64,000 bases of DNA from contig CM057826.1 in NCBI GenBank assembly GCA_030068075.1, positions 99,871,804 through 99,935,803 on the forward strand, read 5' to 3'. The stretch comes from Paguma larvata (taxonomy: Eukaryota; Chordata; Mammalia; Carnivora; Viverridae). The first letter of the stretch is position 1. Every line of letters begins with the position of its first letter. Shown one piece after another: positions 21,809 to 32,779 of the stretch. The notes beneath the pieces were generated by a model that searched no databases, was not told where the DNA came from, and saw nothing but the letters and a program-made list of their open reading frames with translations. The position numbers and the translations under genes are program-made.

Positions 21809-22810
21809 ATGAAACCTACAGACAACACCTTGACTCTAAACCCACATTTTTCAATATTAACGCTGAATGTAAACGGACTAAATACTCCAATTAAAAGACA
21901 CAGGGTAACAGAATGGATTAGAAAACAAGACCCATCTATCTGCTGTCTTCAAGAGACACATTTTAAACCCGAAGACACCTTCAGACTGAAAGTGAGGGGA
22001 TGGAGAACTATCTACCATGCTACAGGAACTCAGAAGAAAGCTGGAGTAGCCACACTTATATCGGACAAACTGGACTTTAAAGTAAAAGATGTAATAAGAG
22101 ATGAAGAAGGGCATTATATAATAATCACAGGGACTGTCCAGCAGGAAGAGCTAACAATTATAAATATCTACAAGCTGAATTCTGGGGCACCCAAATTTGT
22201 AAAGCAACTAATTACAAACATAAGCTATCTTATTGATAAAAATGTGCTAGTTGCAGGAGACCTTAATACTCCACTCACAGCGCTGGATAGATCCACTAAA
22301 CAGAGAATCAGCATAGAAACAATGGACCTGAATGACATGTTGGAACAGATGGGCCTGACAGATATCTTCAGGGCCCTTCATCCAGAAGCAAAGGAATTTA
22401 CATTCTTCTCAAATGCGCATGTTACATTTTCCAAGATAGACCACATTTTGGGGCACAAGGAAGCACTGAATAAGTATAAAAAATTTGAGATCATACCATG
22501 CACAATTTCAGACCACAATGCTTTGAAACTTGAAATCAACCACAGGAAAAAGTCTGAGAAGCCCCCACAAACATGGAGGCTAAAGAACAACCTACTAAAA
22601 GACAAATGGGTCAACCAAGAAATCAGAGAAGAAATTAAAAAATACATGGAAACAAATGAAAATGAAAATACGACAATACAAATGCTTTGGGATGTGGCAA
22701 AGGCAGTCCTGAGAGGGAAATATATTGCAATCCAGGCCCATCTCAAGAAACAAGAAAAATTCCTAACACAAATTCTAACAGCACGCCTAAAGAAACCAGA
22801 AGCAGAATAG
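21809..22810 (+). pseudogene. L1 ORF2 N-terminal part: intact endonuclease frame
   Basis: 333 residues, covering the whole apurinic-type endonuclease. The residues corresponding to the known L1 EN active site are all present: N20, E49 (LQETHF), D151 and N153 (GDLNTP), T198, D211 (KIDHIL), D235 and H236 (ISDHN). They sit six positions later than in human ORF2p. The frame runs past EN to a stop at KKPEAE, before the reverse transcriptase. EN nicks target DNA at TTTT/A-like sites. The frame looks open but the rest of ORF2 is broken. Confidence 0.92.
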
Positions 22811-24612
22811 CTTCTAAGACAGCCCAAACCTAGCAGAAAGAGAGAAATAACAAAGATTAGGACACAAATTAATCATATGGAAACAGAAAAAGAGGTGGAA
22901 CAGATCAATGAAACCAAGAGCTGGTTCTTTGAAAGAAAATAAACAAAATTGATAACCTCTAGCCAGGCCCCTCAAAAAGAAAAGAGAGAGAAACCAAACC
23001 AATAAAATCATGAACGAAAACGGAGTGATTACAACCAATCCCTCAGAAATACAAGCAATCATCAGAGAATATTATGAAAAACTATACGCTGTCAAATCGA
23101 ACAACCTGGAAGAAATAGACAAATTCCTAAACAGCCACATGCTACCAAAACTCAAGCGGGAAGAAATAGAAAACTTGAACAGACCCATAACTAGTGAAGA
23201 AATTGAATCAGTTATCAAAAATCTCCCAGCAAATAAAAGTCCAGGGCAAGATAGCTTCCCTGCAGAATTTTACCAGACATTTAAAACAGAGTGAATACCT
23301 ATCCTCCTCAAGCTGTTCCAAAAAATTGAGATGGAAGGAAAACTCCCGGACTCCTTCTATGAAGCCAGCATCACTTTGATTCCCAAACCAGATAGAGACC
23401 CACCAAAAAGAGAACTACAGGCCGATATCCTTGATGAATATGGATGCAAAAATTCTTAACAAGATATTAGCAAATAGAATGCAACAGCATATAAAAAGAA
23501 TTATCCACCACGATCAAGTAGGATTCATCCCTGGGTTACAGGGCTGGTTCAACATTCGTAAATCAATCAATGTGATACATCACATTAACAAAAGAAAAGA
23601 TAAGAACCATATGATCCTGTCGATTGATGCAGAAAAAGCATTTGACAAAATACAGCATACCTTCTTAATAAAAACTCTCAAGAAAGTCGGGATAGAAGGA
23701 ACATACTTAGGCATCGTAAAAGCCATTTATGAAAAGCTGACAGCTAATATCATCCTCAATGGGGAAGAACTGAGAGCCTTCCCCCTGAGATCAGGAACAC
23801 GACAGGGATGTCCAACTCTCACCACTGCTATTTAACATAGTGTTGGAGGTTCTAGCATCAGCAATCAGACAAGAAAGCAAAATAAAAGGCATCAGGATAG
23901 GCAAAGATGAAGTAAAACTTTCACTTTTTGCATTCCTTTAAACCAACAATGAAGCAATAGAAAGAGAAATAAAGAAGCAAATCCCATTCACAATTGCACT
24001 AAAAACCATCAAATACCTAGGAATAAACCTAACCAAAGATGTAAAAGACCTTTACGTGGAAAACTATAAAAACTTATGAAGGAAATTGAGGAAGACACAA
24101 GGAAATGGAAACATCCCATGCTCATGGATCGGAAGAATAAATATCGTTAAAATAGCAATACTACCCAAAGCAATCTACACATTCAATGCAATCCCGATCA
24201 AAATGGCACCAGCATTCTTCTCAAAGCTACAGCAAACCATCCTAAAATTTGTATGGAACCACAAAAGACCCCGTATAGCCAAATTCTGAAGAATAAAACC
24301 AAAGCAGGAGGCATCACAGTCCCAGATTTTAACTTCTACTACAAAGCGGTAGTCATCAAGACCGCATGGTATTGGTACAAGAACAGACACATAGACCAAT
24401 GGAATAGAATAGAGTACCCAGAAAAGGACCCACAAGCATATGGCCAACTAATCTTTGACAAAGCAGGAAGGAGTATCCAATTGAAAGACAGCCTCTTTAA
24501 CAAATGGTGCTGGGAAAACTGGACAGCAACATGCAGAAGAATGAAACTAGATCACTTCCTTACACCACTCACAAAAATAAAATCTAAATGGATGAAGGAC
24601 CTGAATGTATGA
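22811..24612 (+). pseudogene. L1 ORF2 reverse-transcriptase and downstream region, broken
   Basis: Continues ORF2 homology in several frames. 23010-23294 carries the pre-RT region (NKSPGQDSFPAEFYQTFK). 23431-23835 carries RT motifs with the catalytic Asp of [11 protein letters not shown] and SGTRQGCP, then a one-base insertion near 23814 shifts frame. At 23930-23932 the sequence jumps from SLFA straight to FL-TNNEA: the segment with the FADD metal-binding pair is missing, with 'gca' shared at both sides. 24086-24289 and 24253-24612 hold later ORF2 parts ([14 protein letters not shown], [17 protein letters not shown]). Confidence 0.9.
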
Positions 24613-24880
24613 CAGGAAACCATCAAAATCCTAGAGGAGAAAGCAGGAAAAAACCTCATTGACCTGAGCCGCAGCAATTTCCTATGCGACACATCTCCAA
24701 AGGCGAGGGAATTTAAAGCAAAAATGAACTATTGGAACCTCATCAAGATAAAAAGCTTCTGCATGGCAAAGGAAACAACCAAAATATGTTAAGTGAAATA
24801 AGTCACTCAGAAAAAGACAGATGCCATATGTTTCCATGCATAGGTGGACTTTGTGAGACTAAGCAAAAACCAGGGGGAGG
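24613..24880 (+). pseudogene. L1 ORF2 C-terminal remnant with large deletion
   Basis: After a stop the frame continues to KAKMNYWNLIKIKSFCMAKE. At about 24778-24786 it joins directly to LSEISHSEKDRCHMF, the very end of ORF2. The region normally between them, including the cysteine-rich domain, is absent (roughly 0.8-0.9 kb by comparison with the usual ORF2 length). Confidence 0.85.
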
Positions 24881-24961
24881 GGAAGAGGGGAAAGGAAAAA
24901 AAGACACAGAGAGGGAGGGAAATAAAACATAAGAGACTCTCAAAGACTAAGAACAACCTGA

Positions 24962-24996
24962 GGGTAAGGGGGGTGGGGGGGGAAGGGGGTGACGGG
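24962..24996 (+). other. G-quadruplex motif in L1 3' UTR
   Basis: G runs at 24962-24964, 24968-24973, 24975-24982, 24985-24989 and 24994-24996 with loops of 1-4 nt. A polypurine/G-run tract is a known feature of mammalian L1 3' UTRs. Confidence 0.85.
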
Positions 24997-25082
24997 CATT
25001 AAAGAGAGCACGTGTTGGGATGAACACTGGGTGTTACATGTAAACCAATTTGAAAATAAACTATTTAAAAAAAGATCAAAAT

Positions 25083-26379
25083 AGCCCCATCATAGGAAAT
25101 GATAGACCCCCCATCATAGGAATCATAGAACACTAACGATTCTGGGGGGAACCAAAGGAAATGATGAACCTTTGTAAATGATGAAGGAGCTGTGAGGCAA
25201 CCAGCACTTGCTGAAGGATTTCACTGCCCACACCTAAGGACCCTACTCCTTGCCCTCAGGCAGATATGCTTTTACCACAGAAAATAACAAAAACTATCTA
25301 ACTTGAATTCAACAGTGCCAGATTCTATAAAATTATATCGGAGGCCTATTGTGTAATTTTTAAAATAACCCCTCATATCCCAAACATTTCTTAAGCAGAT
25401 CTGAATGAATGAAAGGATAAGTAAACAGGTATAGACCTATAGCTATAGATAGTTAAAATTTACTAGTTAACTAGTGAACCTGGAGAGGCTGAGCGTAAAG
25501 TGTAAAGGAAACAGTGTAAAGGAAAGCTGCTAATTAAAGAATCTTAAACACTCCATTCTTTCTGGAACAATGTGTCCATGGATGTTTGCCTAAAGGGGTA
25601 TCTGGTTAGAGGTCCAGGGTGACTCTTCCTATATAAAGTGTCTTTAGACTCTGCAGTTACAATATGCATACAATTGAATGTTTTAAATAATTAGTTTCCA
25701 GCATCTTGTGAACTGAAGATCTATTCCCGGAATAATTTAGTAGTTTCCTCTAAAGTTGAGGCTAAAATAAGAAATAATTAGGCTCAGAAGGGTTTGACTT
25801 AAAACCTTGTGCCTCTACTTACCTAAAATGACAGTGCTAATTAGGCTTCTTATGAATTTCCCAGCCACACTTCACTCTGAGGACTACACCTCAGGTGTTC
25901 CCTCTGGGTCTGGCATGGTGCTGAAAACCTACTGAGGTGGGAAGCACTCCGTCTGGAATTCCTTGAGATACGAAATTCACTTAGAGACATGAGGCTCTTG
26001 AATGGCAATGTGGCTGAAAGTGGATTTTGCCCTTACCACATATCTAAGTCAATCTGCGGAGAGTTAAAAACAAAATTTGTCTAAGCAGAGCTACAGCAAG
26101 TGTTGTCTACCTATTGGGTGATGGCCTGTGAATTGTTACCAGCCCATGAAGTGATATGTACAGAAGCTGGGAGTAAACACTTAGAAACTGTTATAGCAAT
26201 CTGAGAGAATAATTTTTTATCTATTAAACCTAATATTTTTTAAAATGGGGCTTATACTTTATACATCTTTTTTTCTGTTCATTTTTATTATAGTTCATCT
26301 TCTAATAGTTGATTTTTCTTTCTGCTTACAGATCATGTATCCTACTTTGCATACTTCATACTCTTTTCGATACAAATTT
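25083..26379. other. Unique DNA
   Basis: 1.3 kb with no recognised repeat apart from a near-duplicate 'catcataggaa' motif at 25088-25122. A strong donor-like site (minus-strand TTTTAG/GTAAGTAG, around 25817) has no matching acceptor or open frame upstream. Confidence 0.4.
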
Positions 26380-26597
26380 ATTTTTTTTTTATTTTGTGTT
26401 TATTTATTTTTGAGAGAGAGACAGAGAGAGCGTGAGTGTGGGAGGGGAAGAGAGAGAGGGAGACACAGAATCCAAAGCAGGCTCCAGGCTCTGAGCTGTC
26501 AGCACAGAGCCCGATGTGGGGCTCGAACTCACAAACAGTGAGATCATGACCTGAGGTGAGGTTGGACGCTTAACCAACTGAGCCACCCAGAAGCCCC
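26380..26597 (-). mobile_element. SINEC, antisense
   Basis: T-rich tail 'tttatttttttttttatttt', GA-rich stretch, 'caggctccaggctctgagct', 'aactgagccacccagaagcc' inverted head. Well preserved; target duplication not clear. Confidence 0.95.
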
Positions 26598-26984
26598 ATA
26601 CCTGATAGCTTTTTAACTGGGTTGTGGAGAGTGTGAATTCCCACTGCAGGGTGCTGGATTTAGCCATATTTCTTTACAGACTAAAGAAGCAGCAGTAAGC
26701 TGAGGCAAAAATATGACTCATCTAGTTTATTTCCCTTTGCTGGAAGGATCACACTCCCAAAAGGATTCTTGTCCAATATCTGAAAACCATTGTTTCATAT
26801 ATTTTTCTGGTTTCCTAATCATTTAAGGTGGAAGGGTAAATGGATCCTGGCTGGAAAAAGATGTCCTAGGACTTAACGTCCTTAAACTTGGTATCCAGTA
26901 ATTCGCTGATAGCAATTTTACTATATTGTATAAAAGTATCAATTTATAATAGAAGTGAAGTTAAAAACAAATCAAAGCAAAACA
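26598..26984. other. Unique DNA
   Basis: No repeat or gene recognised. Confidence 0.4.
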
Positions 26985-27880
26985 ACAAAAAAACCAAACA
27001 ATTCAATTAAAAAATGAGCAAATGACATAAATAGACATTTCACCAAAGAAGATACCCAAATGGCCAATAAGCACATGAAAAGATGCTCAAAAGCACTAAT
27101 TATTATAAAAATTCACATCAAAACCACAAAAAGATACCCACCTCACACTCATTAGGATGGCTACTATCAAACAACAGCAACAACAAGCCCCCAGAAAATA
27201 AGTCTTGGCAAGGGGAAGATTGGAAGCCTTGTCCATCACAGGAATATAAAATAGTACAGACTCTGTAGAAAACAGTATTGTGGTTCCCCCCTCCCCAAAA
27301 TTAAAAACAGAATTAGCACATGATCTGACAATTTCACTGATTTGAAATCTTTGAAACAGTGGTTCAAACAGATATGTGTATAGCCATATTCAAAACAGTA
27401 TTACAACAGCCATGTAAGTGTCTACTGATGAATGAATGGATTAAAAATGTGGTATATTCGATACAAGGGAATGCTGACTAACCTTAAAAAGAAGGAAATT
27501 CTGGCACGTGCCACAACTTGAATGAACTCTGAACACATTATGCTAACTGAAATAAGACAGTGATTCCCCTCGGTACATGAGGTACTGAGAACAGTTAGAC
27601 TGATTTTGAGTCAAAAGGTAGAACTATGGTTGCTGGGGCTAGGGTAAGAGGAGAATGGAGAATTACAGTTTAACAGGTACAGAGTTTGTCTGGGAAGATG
27701 GAAAATGTTCTAGAGATGGACGGTGGTAGCGATAGTTGCACAACAATGTACTTGAACATAAACTGAATGTGTCTGAATATACCATGAATGTACTTAACGA
27801 CCCTGACCTGCACACTTACATGTGGCGAAAGAGTAAATTTTATATTATGTTTATTTTACCACACACAGAAAAAGAACACT
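26985..27880 (+). mobile_element. Old L1 3' end, sense
   Basis: 'aaaaaatgagcaaatgacat', 'ccaataagcacatgaaaaga', 'aggatggctactatcaaaca' represent the decayed ORF2 C-terminus. 'gatggacggtggtagcgata', 'gaatgtacttaacgaccctg' and 'agtaaattttatattatgtt' are the typical 3' end of old mammalian L1 (L1M). Confidence 0.85.
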
Positions 27881-28319
27881 TAAAGGGAAAACAAAACAAA
27901 AAGCAACTGGATCTTCTCCCAGATAGCTTGAGAATCACTGACCTACAGAGAACAAAGGTAGGAAAAGGCCTAAGAGAGGGGGAATTTGATGAGCTTTCTA
28001 TGCATGACCAAAGATGACAAACAAAAGCCTTTCATGCCACCCAGGGACCACCCAGTCAGGGAACCAAGAAGGCCCAAGTATGTCAAATCTATATAACCAA
28101 CCTACTCAATTAGCAGTGAAATTCTTAACAATGGCCTGTGTGGTGGGCTTCCTGCACAGTGAGGGAAGTAGAATCTGGGGAGGCTGTATTGTCTTCTGCA
28201 GTGAGTGTGGGGGGCGGACTTTAAGAAGTTGGGAGTGGGGGCAGCTGCTCTGAAGAGGAACAAAAGCAATTAAGTTTCTGTGTTCTGAATGAAGAGGAAC
28301 AATATTGGCCCAAGACATA
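27881..28319. other. Unique DNA
   Basis: No repeat or gene recognised; frames at 27736-28253 start in the old L1 or have no domain. Confidence 0.35.
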
Positions 28320-28560
28320 TTGTTTATCATGAAAAAGAGAATGTTATTAAACAATATGTATAACATGCTCTAATTCCTGTATATTAGGAAAATAAACATA
28401 TTTCTATGTATATATGCATAGAAGAAAATTTGCTAGAAGGGTATAAACAAAATGTAAACATTGGTTATATCTGTGTAATCAGATCATGAATTTTTTTTCT
28501 TTTTTTTTTTCCGTTCTCTCTGCAAGATTTTTCATCATCTGTTGTTTTCACGATGGGTAG
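28320..28560 (+). repeat. Old LINE-like 3' fragment
   Basis: 'aacattggttatatctgtgt' followed by T-rich and 'tctgcaagatttttcatcat' resembles a 3' end ('aacagtggttatctctggg') common to old mammalian repeats. Class uncertain. Confidence 0.35.
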
Positions 28561-29559
28561 GTAAAACTCTTATAATTGGGAGCAAGAAAGTAATTTTTAG
28601 TTAGAAATTAGAAAAAGATTGAAGGGAGATGTTATGTGGCCCAGACCTGAGGTACCTTTAATTTTGTTTTTGGAGATTTATAGATAAATTAGTATATGTT
28701 TCATTATTTTTCATTCCATTTTTGTTTATAACCTCAGAGATCTGACCAGCAGCTTACACATGATAAGGTTACAATGCTTACCATTTTATGTGCAGGAAAT
28801 GCATTTCATTCATCTAGGTCAGATAAGATTAGAGTGATTAAGGTCACTGGACTTTGTCATTTAACAAATCCTTAAATCCAACTCTAATCTCATTCATTAA
28901 TGCCACAAACAAAGGGGTTAATTGCTAACATACAATGTTTCATACTCATCCAGACACAAATGTTATAATATTAAGTGTTATTAATGTATCGCTTTGTATC
29001 TTTAGATAATTCACTACTCTAAGAGTAGCAGATTTATGAGTTCTAAAGAGGTTATCCCTGGGGTAACTCATTATCGCTCCATACAAGCACAGAATGTTCT
29101 GTGACAGGAGAATGTCTAAGATGAAACAGCCCAATTAATCAAGACGGGGCATGCATGTGGTGGTTCTGCAATAGGAACAGATGCTGTCAACTCCTGAAGT
29201 GTCACCATACAGCCTGTGGCTGAGGCTCGCCCCAGCTGGCACAGGTTCGCCGCTGACATGGGGCTCCTGCTAGCCTCTTGCCACATCAGACTCATGCCCG
29301 CTTGCCTCACGCAGCTCTCACTCGGCTAGAAAGGACAATCATGTTGGTTTATGATTCTTCTGCACCAAACCTTTCATTGCTTTAAAAAGGAGACAAATGA
29401 ACTGATTTGAGTCTTAATCAATCCCTCCCTGCCTGCCTCTCTTTCTCTGTCTCTCTCTTCCTTTTCCTAATTCTGACAAAGGTGCTAAGGGGTGAAAGTT
29501 CCTAAAGGCAGTCTCAAAAGATCAGCCTCTGAAGGTGTTATCTCAATATTTGGAATCCT
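28561..29559. other. Unique DNA, about 1 kb
   Basis: No transposable element recognised. A short GC-rich patch lies at 29140-29330. Small minus-strand frames only. Confidence 0.4.
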
Positions 29560-29875
29560 CTGCAGCCACTAAAAATGATGTCATGAACAGCTTTTAAAGA
29601 CATGGGAATGTGTTCACTTCATGTCATTATTGTGAAAAGAGCAATTTATAGATGTAACCCTACGAACATGGGGTATGACTCCAATTTTGTAAACTAAAAC
29701 AATGGAGGGAGTCTCCATCTATTGTAAGAGATGAGAAGGAGTAAAGGACCGAATGTTAACATAAAGCTTTGTTGGGTTTTGTTTCTTTGTTTGTTGCCTA
29801 TATACTTTCCTACATTTTCCAAATATTGTAAAGTAGTAATGTGTCACTTTCTAAAAAAAATTTTAAAAACTCCCA
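29560..29875 (+). repeat. Old LINE-like 3' fragment ending in A-rich DNA
   Basis: 'cagccactaaaaatgatgtc', 'gacatgggaatgtgttcac', 'ctacattttccaaatattgt' and the A-rich end 'ctaaaaaaaattttaaaaac' have the layout of an old retroelement 3' end of the same type as 28320. Class uncertain. Confidence 0.45.
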
Positions 29876-30536
29876 ACAACTTTAACTTTTAAGGTTATTG
29901 GCTAAACCATTCATAGGGGAGACTCTATTTCTTGCTACCAATTCAAAAGCAATAGCTATTTTCCTGTAAATCTTCTTTATCCTGCCATGTTGGGATGAGG
30001 CTCAAACAGAAATTGTTCAAAAGTGCTACCTTTATCTCAAACTCGAATCTTACATATACCTTGACCTTCTTTATCACAAAATCAGAAAACCTATCCAGAA
30101 GGGGGGAAAGGTACTTTCCAATCAGTTCTGCTTTTTCTCAAAACTCTATAGGAAGACTTAATAAAGAGACTGTCTTGGGCCAAGGGGTCATTTCCTCTGG
30201 GAATGCTTTTCTCTCTCCTTGCCCTGACACCAGGAAGGAAAACAATAATAACAATTGGCATTCATTCTGTGCTCAGAACTTAAAAAGTGCTTTCACACAT
30301 AGTAAGAAGGATGCAAAGAGAAATTCTTCCCTGAACAGTCTGATACCCTGCTGACACATACATCCCCTCACCCAAGCACACTGTAACTGGATCACAGGTG
30401 TAAGCATCAGGACTCACAGAGGCACTGGATAAGGGAGCTGACTCCGTCTTAGAGCTGATGTCAAACCAAGCCCTGCTCTAATCACTTGACACAGGGCATA
30501 CAGCCCTCAGGGCAACCCTGGGAGAAAGGTACCCTT
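29876..30536. other. Unique DNA
   Basis: No repeat recognised; the 119-residue frame from 29995 has no recognisable domain. Confidence 0.35.
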
Positions 30537-30544
30537 ATCTGTAT

Positions 30545-30762
30545 CAGGGGTTAGCAAACTTACAGCCCATGGGCCAAATCTGGCCTGAAGCTTGTGACTG
30601 TGAATAAAGTTTTATTGGAACAGCCACACCTATTTGTTTGTTGTCTATGGCTGCTTTGCTGTAATGGCAGAACTGATTAGTGGTTGCAACAGAGACATTT
30701 CTCTCCTACAAAGCCTAAACTATTATTATTTGGCTCTTATAGAAAATGTTAGTCAACCCCTG
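30545..30762. mobile_element. Non-autonomous hAT transposon, complete
   Basis: Ends 'caggggttagcaaac' and 'agtcaacccctg' are inverted repeats. An 8-bp duplication, atctgtat (30537-30544) and atctgcat (30763-30770), is diagnostic of hAT. Interior 'cccatgggccaaatctggcc' and 'ataaagttttattggaacag' match a common mammalian hAT MITE. A second fragment lies at 48058. Confidence 0.9.
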
Positions 30763-30770
30763 ATCTGCAT

Positions 30771-31989
30771 GACATCTATGAAGAAGGCCCAGTGCCACTC
30801 AGCCACTGACTGTCAAGGCCAACACACAAACATGCATCTATTCAAGAGTAATACCCCAGCTTCCTCCAAAGCATATCGAACATGTGGTGCATCGCAAGTT
30901 GAGAAAGATGAGCCATGAAAAACTGCTATTATTTTTAAGACACGTTAAGAAACATAAAAACTGTTGGATTTCTTAAGCGATAAAATAATACTTCCCTGTA
31001 AATTATCTTTTTTTTTCACCTTTTAACTCTACAATGAAAATTCTAAGACAGATAATTAAAAAAAGAAACTGGTGGAATTTTACATGCAAAATTGGCATTG
31101 TGTTTCTTTGTATAGCTTTCACATTAAAACAGACCCTAAAAATACACAATGCGTTCCTTTAGTGTGGTAGGGTACCATCTGTATGAACTTGCTAGCTTCT
31201 TCCCAACCTGGATAGGAAGGGGTAGGGAAATGTGTGCCTAAAGTAAAAATCTGACCTAGTCATCCTTTTTAGCATGGCTTTTCTCTTAAATGCCAGTTTC
31301 TCTTTTAAAACTCCTTTTGCTAACTCCCTGACCACTCAGCTGAGGCACAGACTTTCCAGAGACTTTCTGGAGGGAAGTCATGGAAGAAACTGAGAACTCT
31401 TACTTGTTCCCACCACCTCACCCACCAGTGACATAAAGGTACGAGGCATTAAAAACAGAGACCAGAGAAGGGTGGCAGGCTGGCTCCATTCAATGCAAGC
31501 AAGACAGCATCTCCCTAAGACCTCCTCTTTTTTAGAGTCCAGCAGTTTGGTGGAGGAAAAGTAAGAAAACACCTAGAGCACTTGTCCTTGGCATGTCCTC
31601 ACACGTGATGAGAAAGATCTGGTTCATTTTGTTTCTTCCTAAGAATCCCCAAGGAATGTGTCATGACTTCGTGAGAAGGCAATTCAATTCCTCTAACGTC
31701 TGCCAAAAGACAAGGAGATTCAACTATCCTCTGGAAGAAGCGAGCAGGGGCAAAATGAACTTAGAGTGTGTAAAGTGATAGCCTTACCATGGAAAAAAAG
31801 AAAGGAAGGAAATGAAAACAATAGGGTGGAAATAAGAAGAGTGGAATCTTTTGAAACCTGCAAAAATTTCAGTCACTTCTAGTTTGGGGCTACGACCACT
31901 CATGCTCAAATCTTTGTAGGACATATGCTTTCATTTCTCATGGGGAGACACACTGGAGTTAAGAAGATGGCGCATACGGTACATGTTTT
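30771..31989. other. Unique DNA, about 1.2 kb
   Basis: No repeat recognised; small frames only. Confidence 0.4.
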
Positions 31990-32290
31990 TTTAAATTTTA
32001 AAGAAACCATTAAACTTGTTCAAAGCAGTTATAACATTTTACATCCCCACCAGTAGTGCATGACATTCCAGTTTCTCCACACCCTCCCAACACTCCGTAT
32101 GGTTAGTCTAAGTTTAGTCACTCCTACAGGTGTACTGACAGTGCCTTGTTTTTAATTGATGTTTCCCTAGTAACAAATGATGCTGAATATCTATTTCATG
32201 CGCTTATCTGCCCTCTGTATACCTTCTTTGGTGAAATGTCTGTTCATATGTTTCACCCAGTGTTAATCCAGGTCTTCTGTTTTCTTGCTA
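31990..32290 (-). mobile_element. Old L1 fragment, antisense
   Basis: 'ttacatccccaccagtagtg', 'gtttctccacaccctccca', 'tctttggtgaaatgtctgttca' (in part) are the reverse complement of the L1 ORF2/3' junction region. Confidence 0.8.
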
Positions 32291-32299
32291 TTGGAAGCA

Positions 32300-32500
32300 G
32301 GGGTGAGGAGTCTGGGTCCTACAGTAGGAGAGACACAGGTTTCCATTCTGGCTTTAGCGCTTCCTTGTTGTGTTAATTAGGTTCTTCAGTTCTCTTGCCT
32401 TTGTTTCTCACTCTTTAAGTTGGGATTATGGTAATGCCTGCCACACAGGCTTAAATGTTGCCATGCAAATATGAAAATTCTTTATAAATACTCCTGGAAT
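32300..32500 (+). repeat. MIR, sense
   Basis: 'gtgaggagtctgggtcctac', 'caggtttccattctggcttt', 'tcactctttaagttgggatt', 'ggtaatgcctgccacacagg' follow MIR from 5' part through its 'taaaatgggga' region. Confidence 0.7.
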
Positions 32501-32516
32501 ATAAGAGTATAATCTG

Positions 32517-32745
32517 GGGGCACCTGAGTGGCTTAGTCAGTTGAGCATCCAACTTCAGCTCAGGTCATGGTCTTATAGTTCGTGAGTTCAAGCCCTATAT
32601 GGGGTTTGCTGCTGTCAGTGCACAGCCCACTTCGCATCCTCTGCCCCCACTACCATTCCCCCGCTCAGGCTCCCTCTCTCTCAAAACTAAACACTTAAAA
32701 ATAAATAAATAAACAAACAAACAAACAAATAAATAAATAAATAAT
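32517..32745 (+). mobile_element. SINEC, sense, long A-rich tail
   Basis: 'ggggcacctgagtggcttag' head, a shortened core, and a tail of mixed AAAT/AAAC tetramers (32697-32745). Target duplication aagagtataatctg (32503-32516) and aaaagtatgatctg (32746-32759), two mismatches. Confidence 0.94.
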
Positions 32746-32779
32746 AAAAGTATGATCTGATAACATTATGATCGAGATG

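Larger units (their letters stand above)
20654..25069 (+). mobile_element. LINE-1, sense, 4.4 kb with internal deletions
   Basis: Flanked by a perfect 13-bp target duplication aaaagatcaaaat (20641-20653 and 25070-25082), so both ends are defined. Order: short 5' remnant ('ttttgggccaacatggcaga'), ORF1, spacer, ORF2, and 3' UTR with a G-run tract and 'aaaataaactatttaaaa'. It is shorter than a 6-kb L1 for three reasons: 5' truncation, loss of the RT motif at 23930-23932, and a large ORF2 C-terminal deletion at about 24780. Several point stops are present. It cannot encode an active machine. Confidence 0.95.

Noticed and set aside
25817..25835. Minus-strand donor TTTTAG/GTAAGTAG as evidence of a gene
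   Set aside because: No acceptor or sustained open frame on its exon side.
32697..32745. Regular AAAT/AAAC repeats as a CRISPR-like or satellite array
   Set aside because: They are the degenerate tail of the adjacent SINE, lying directly before its target duplication.
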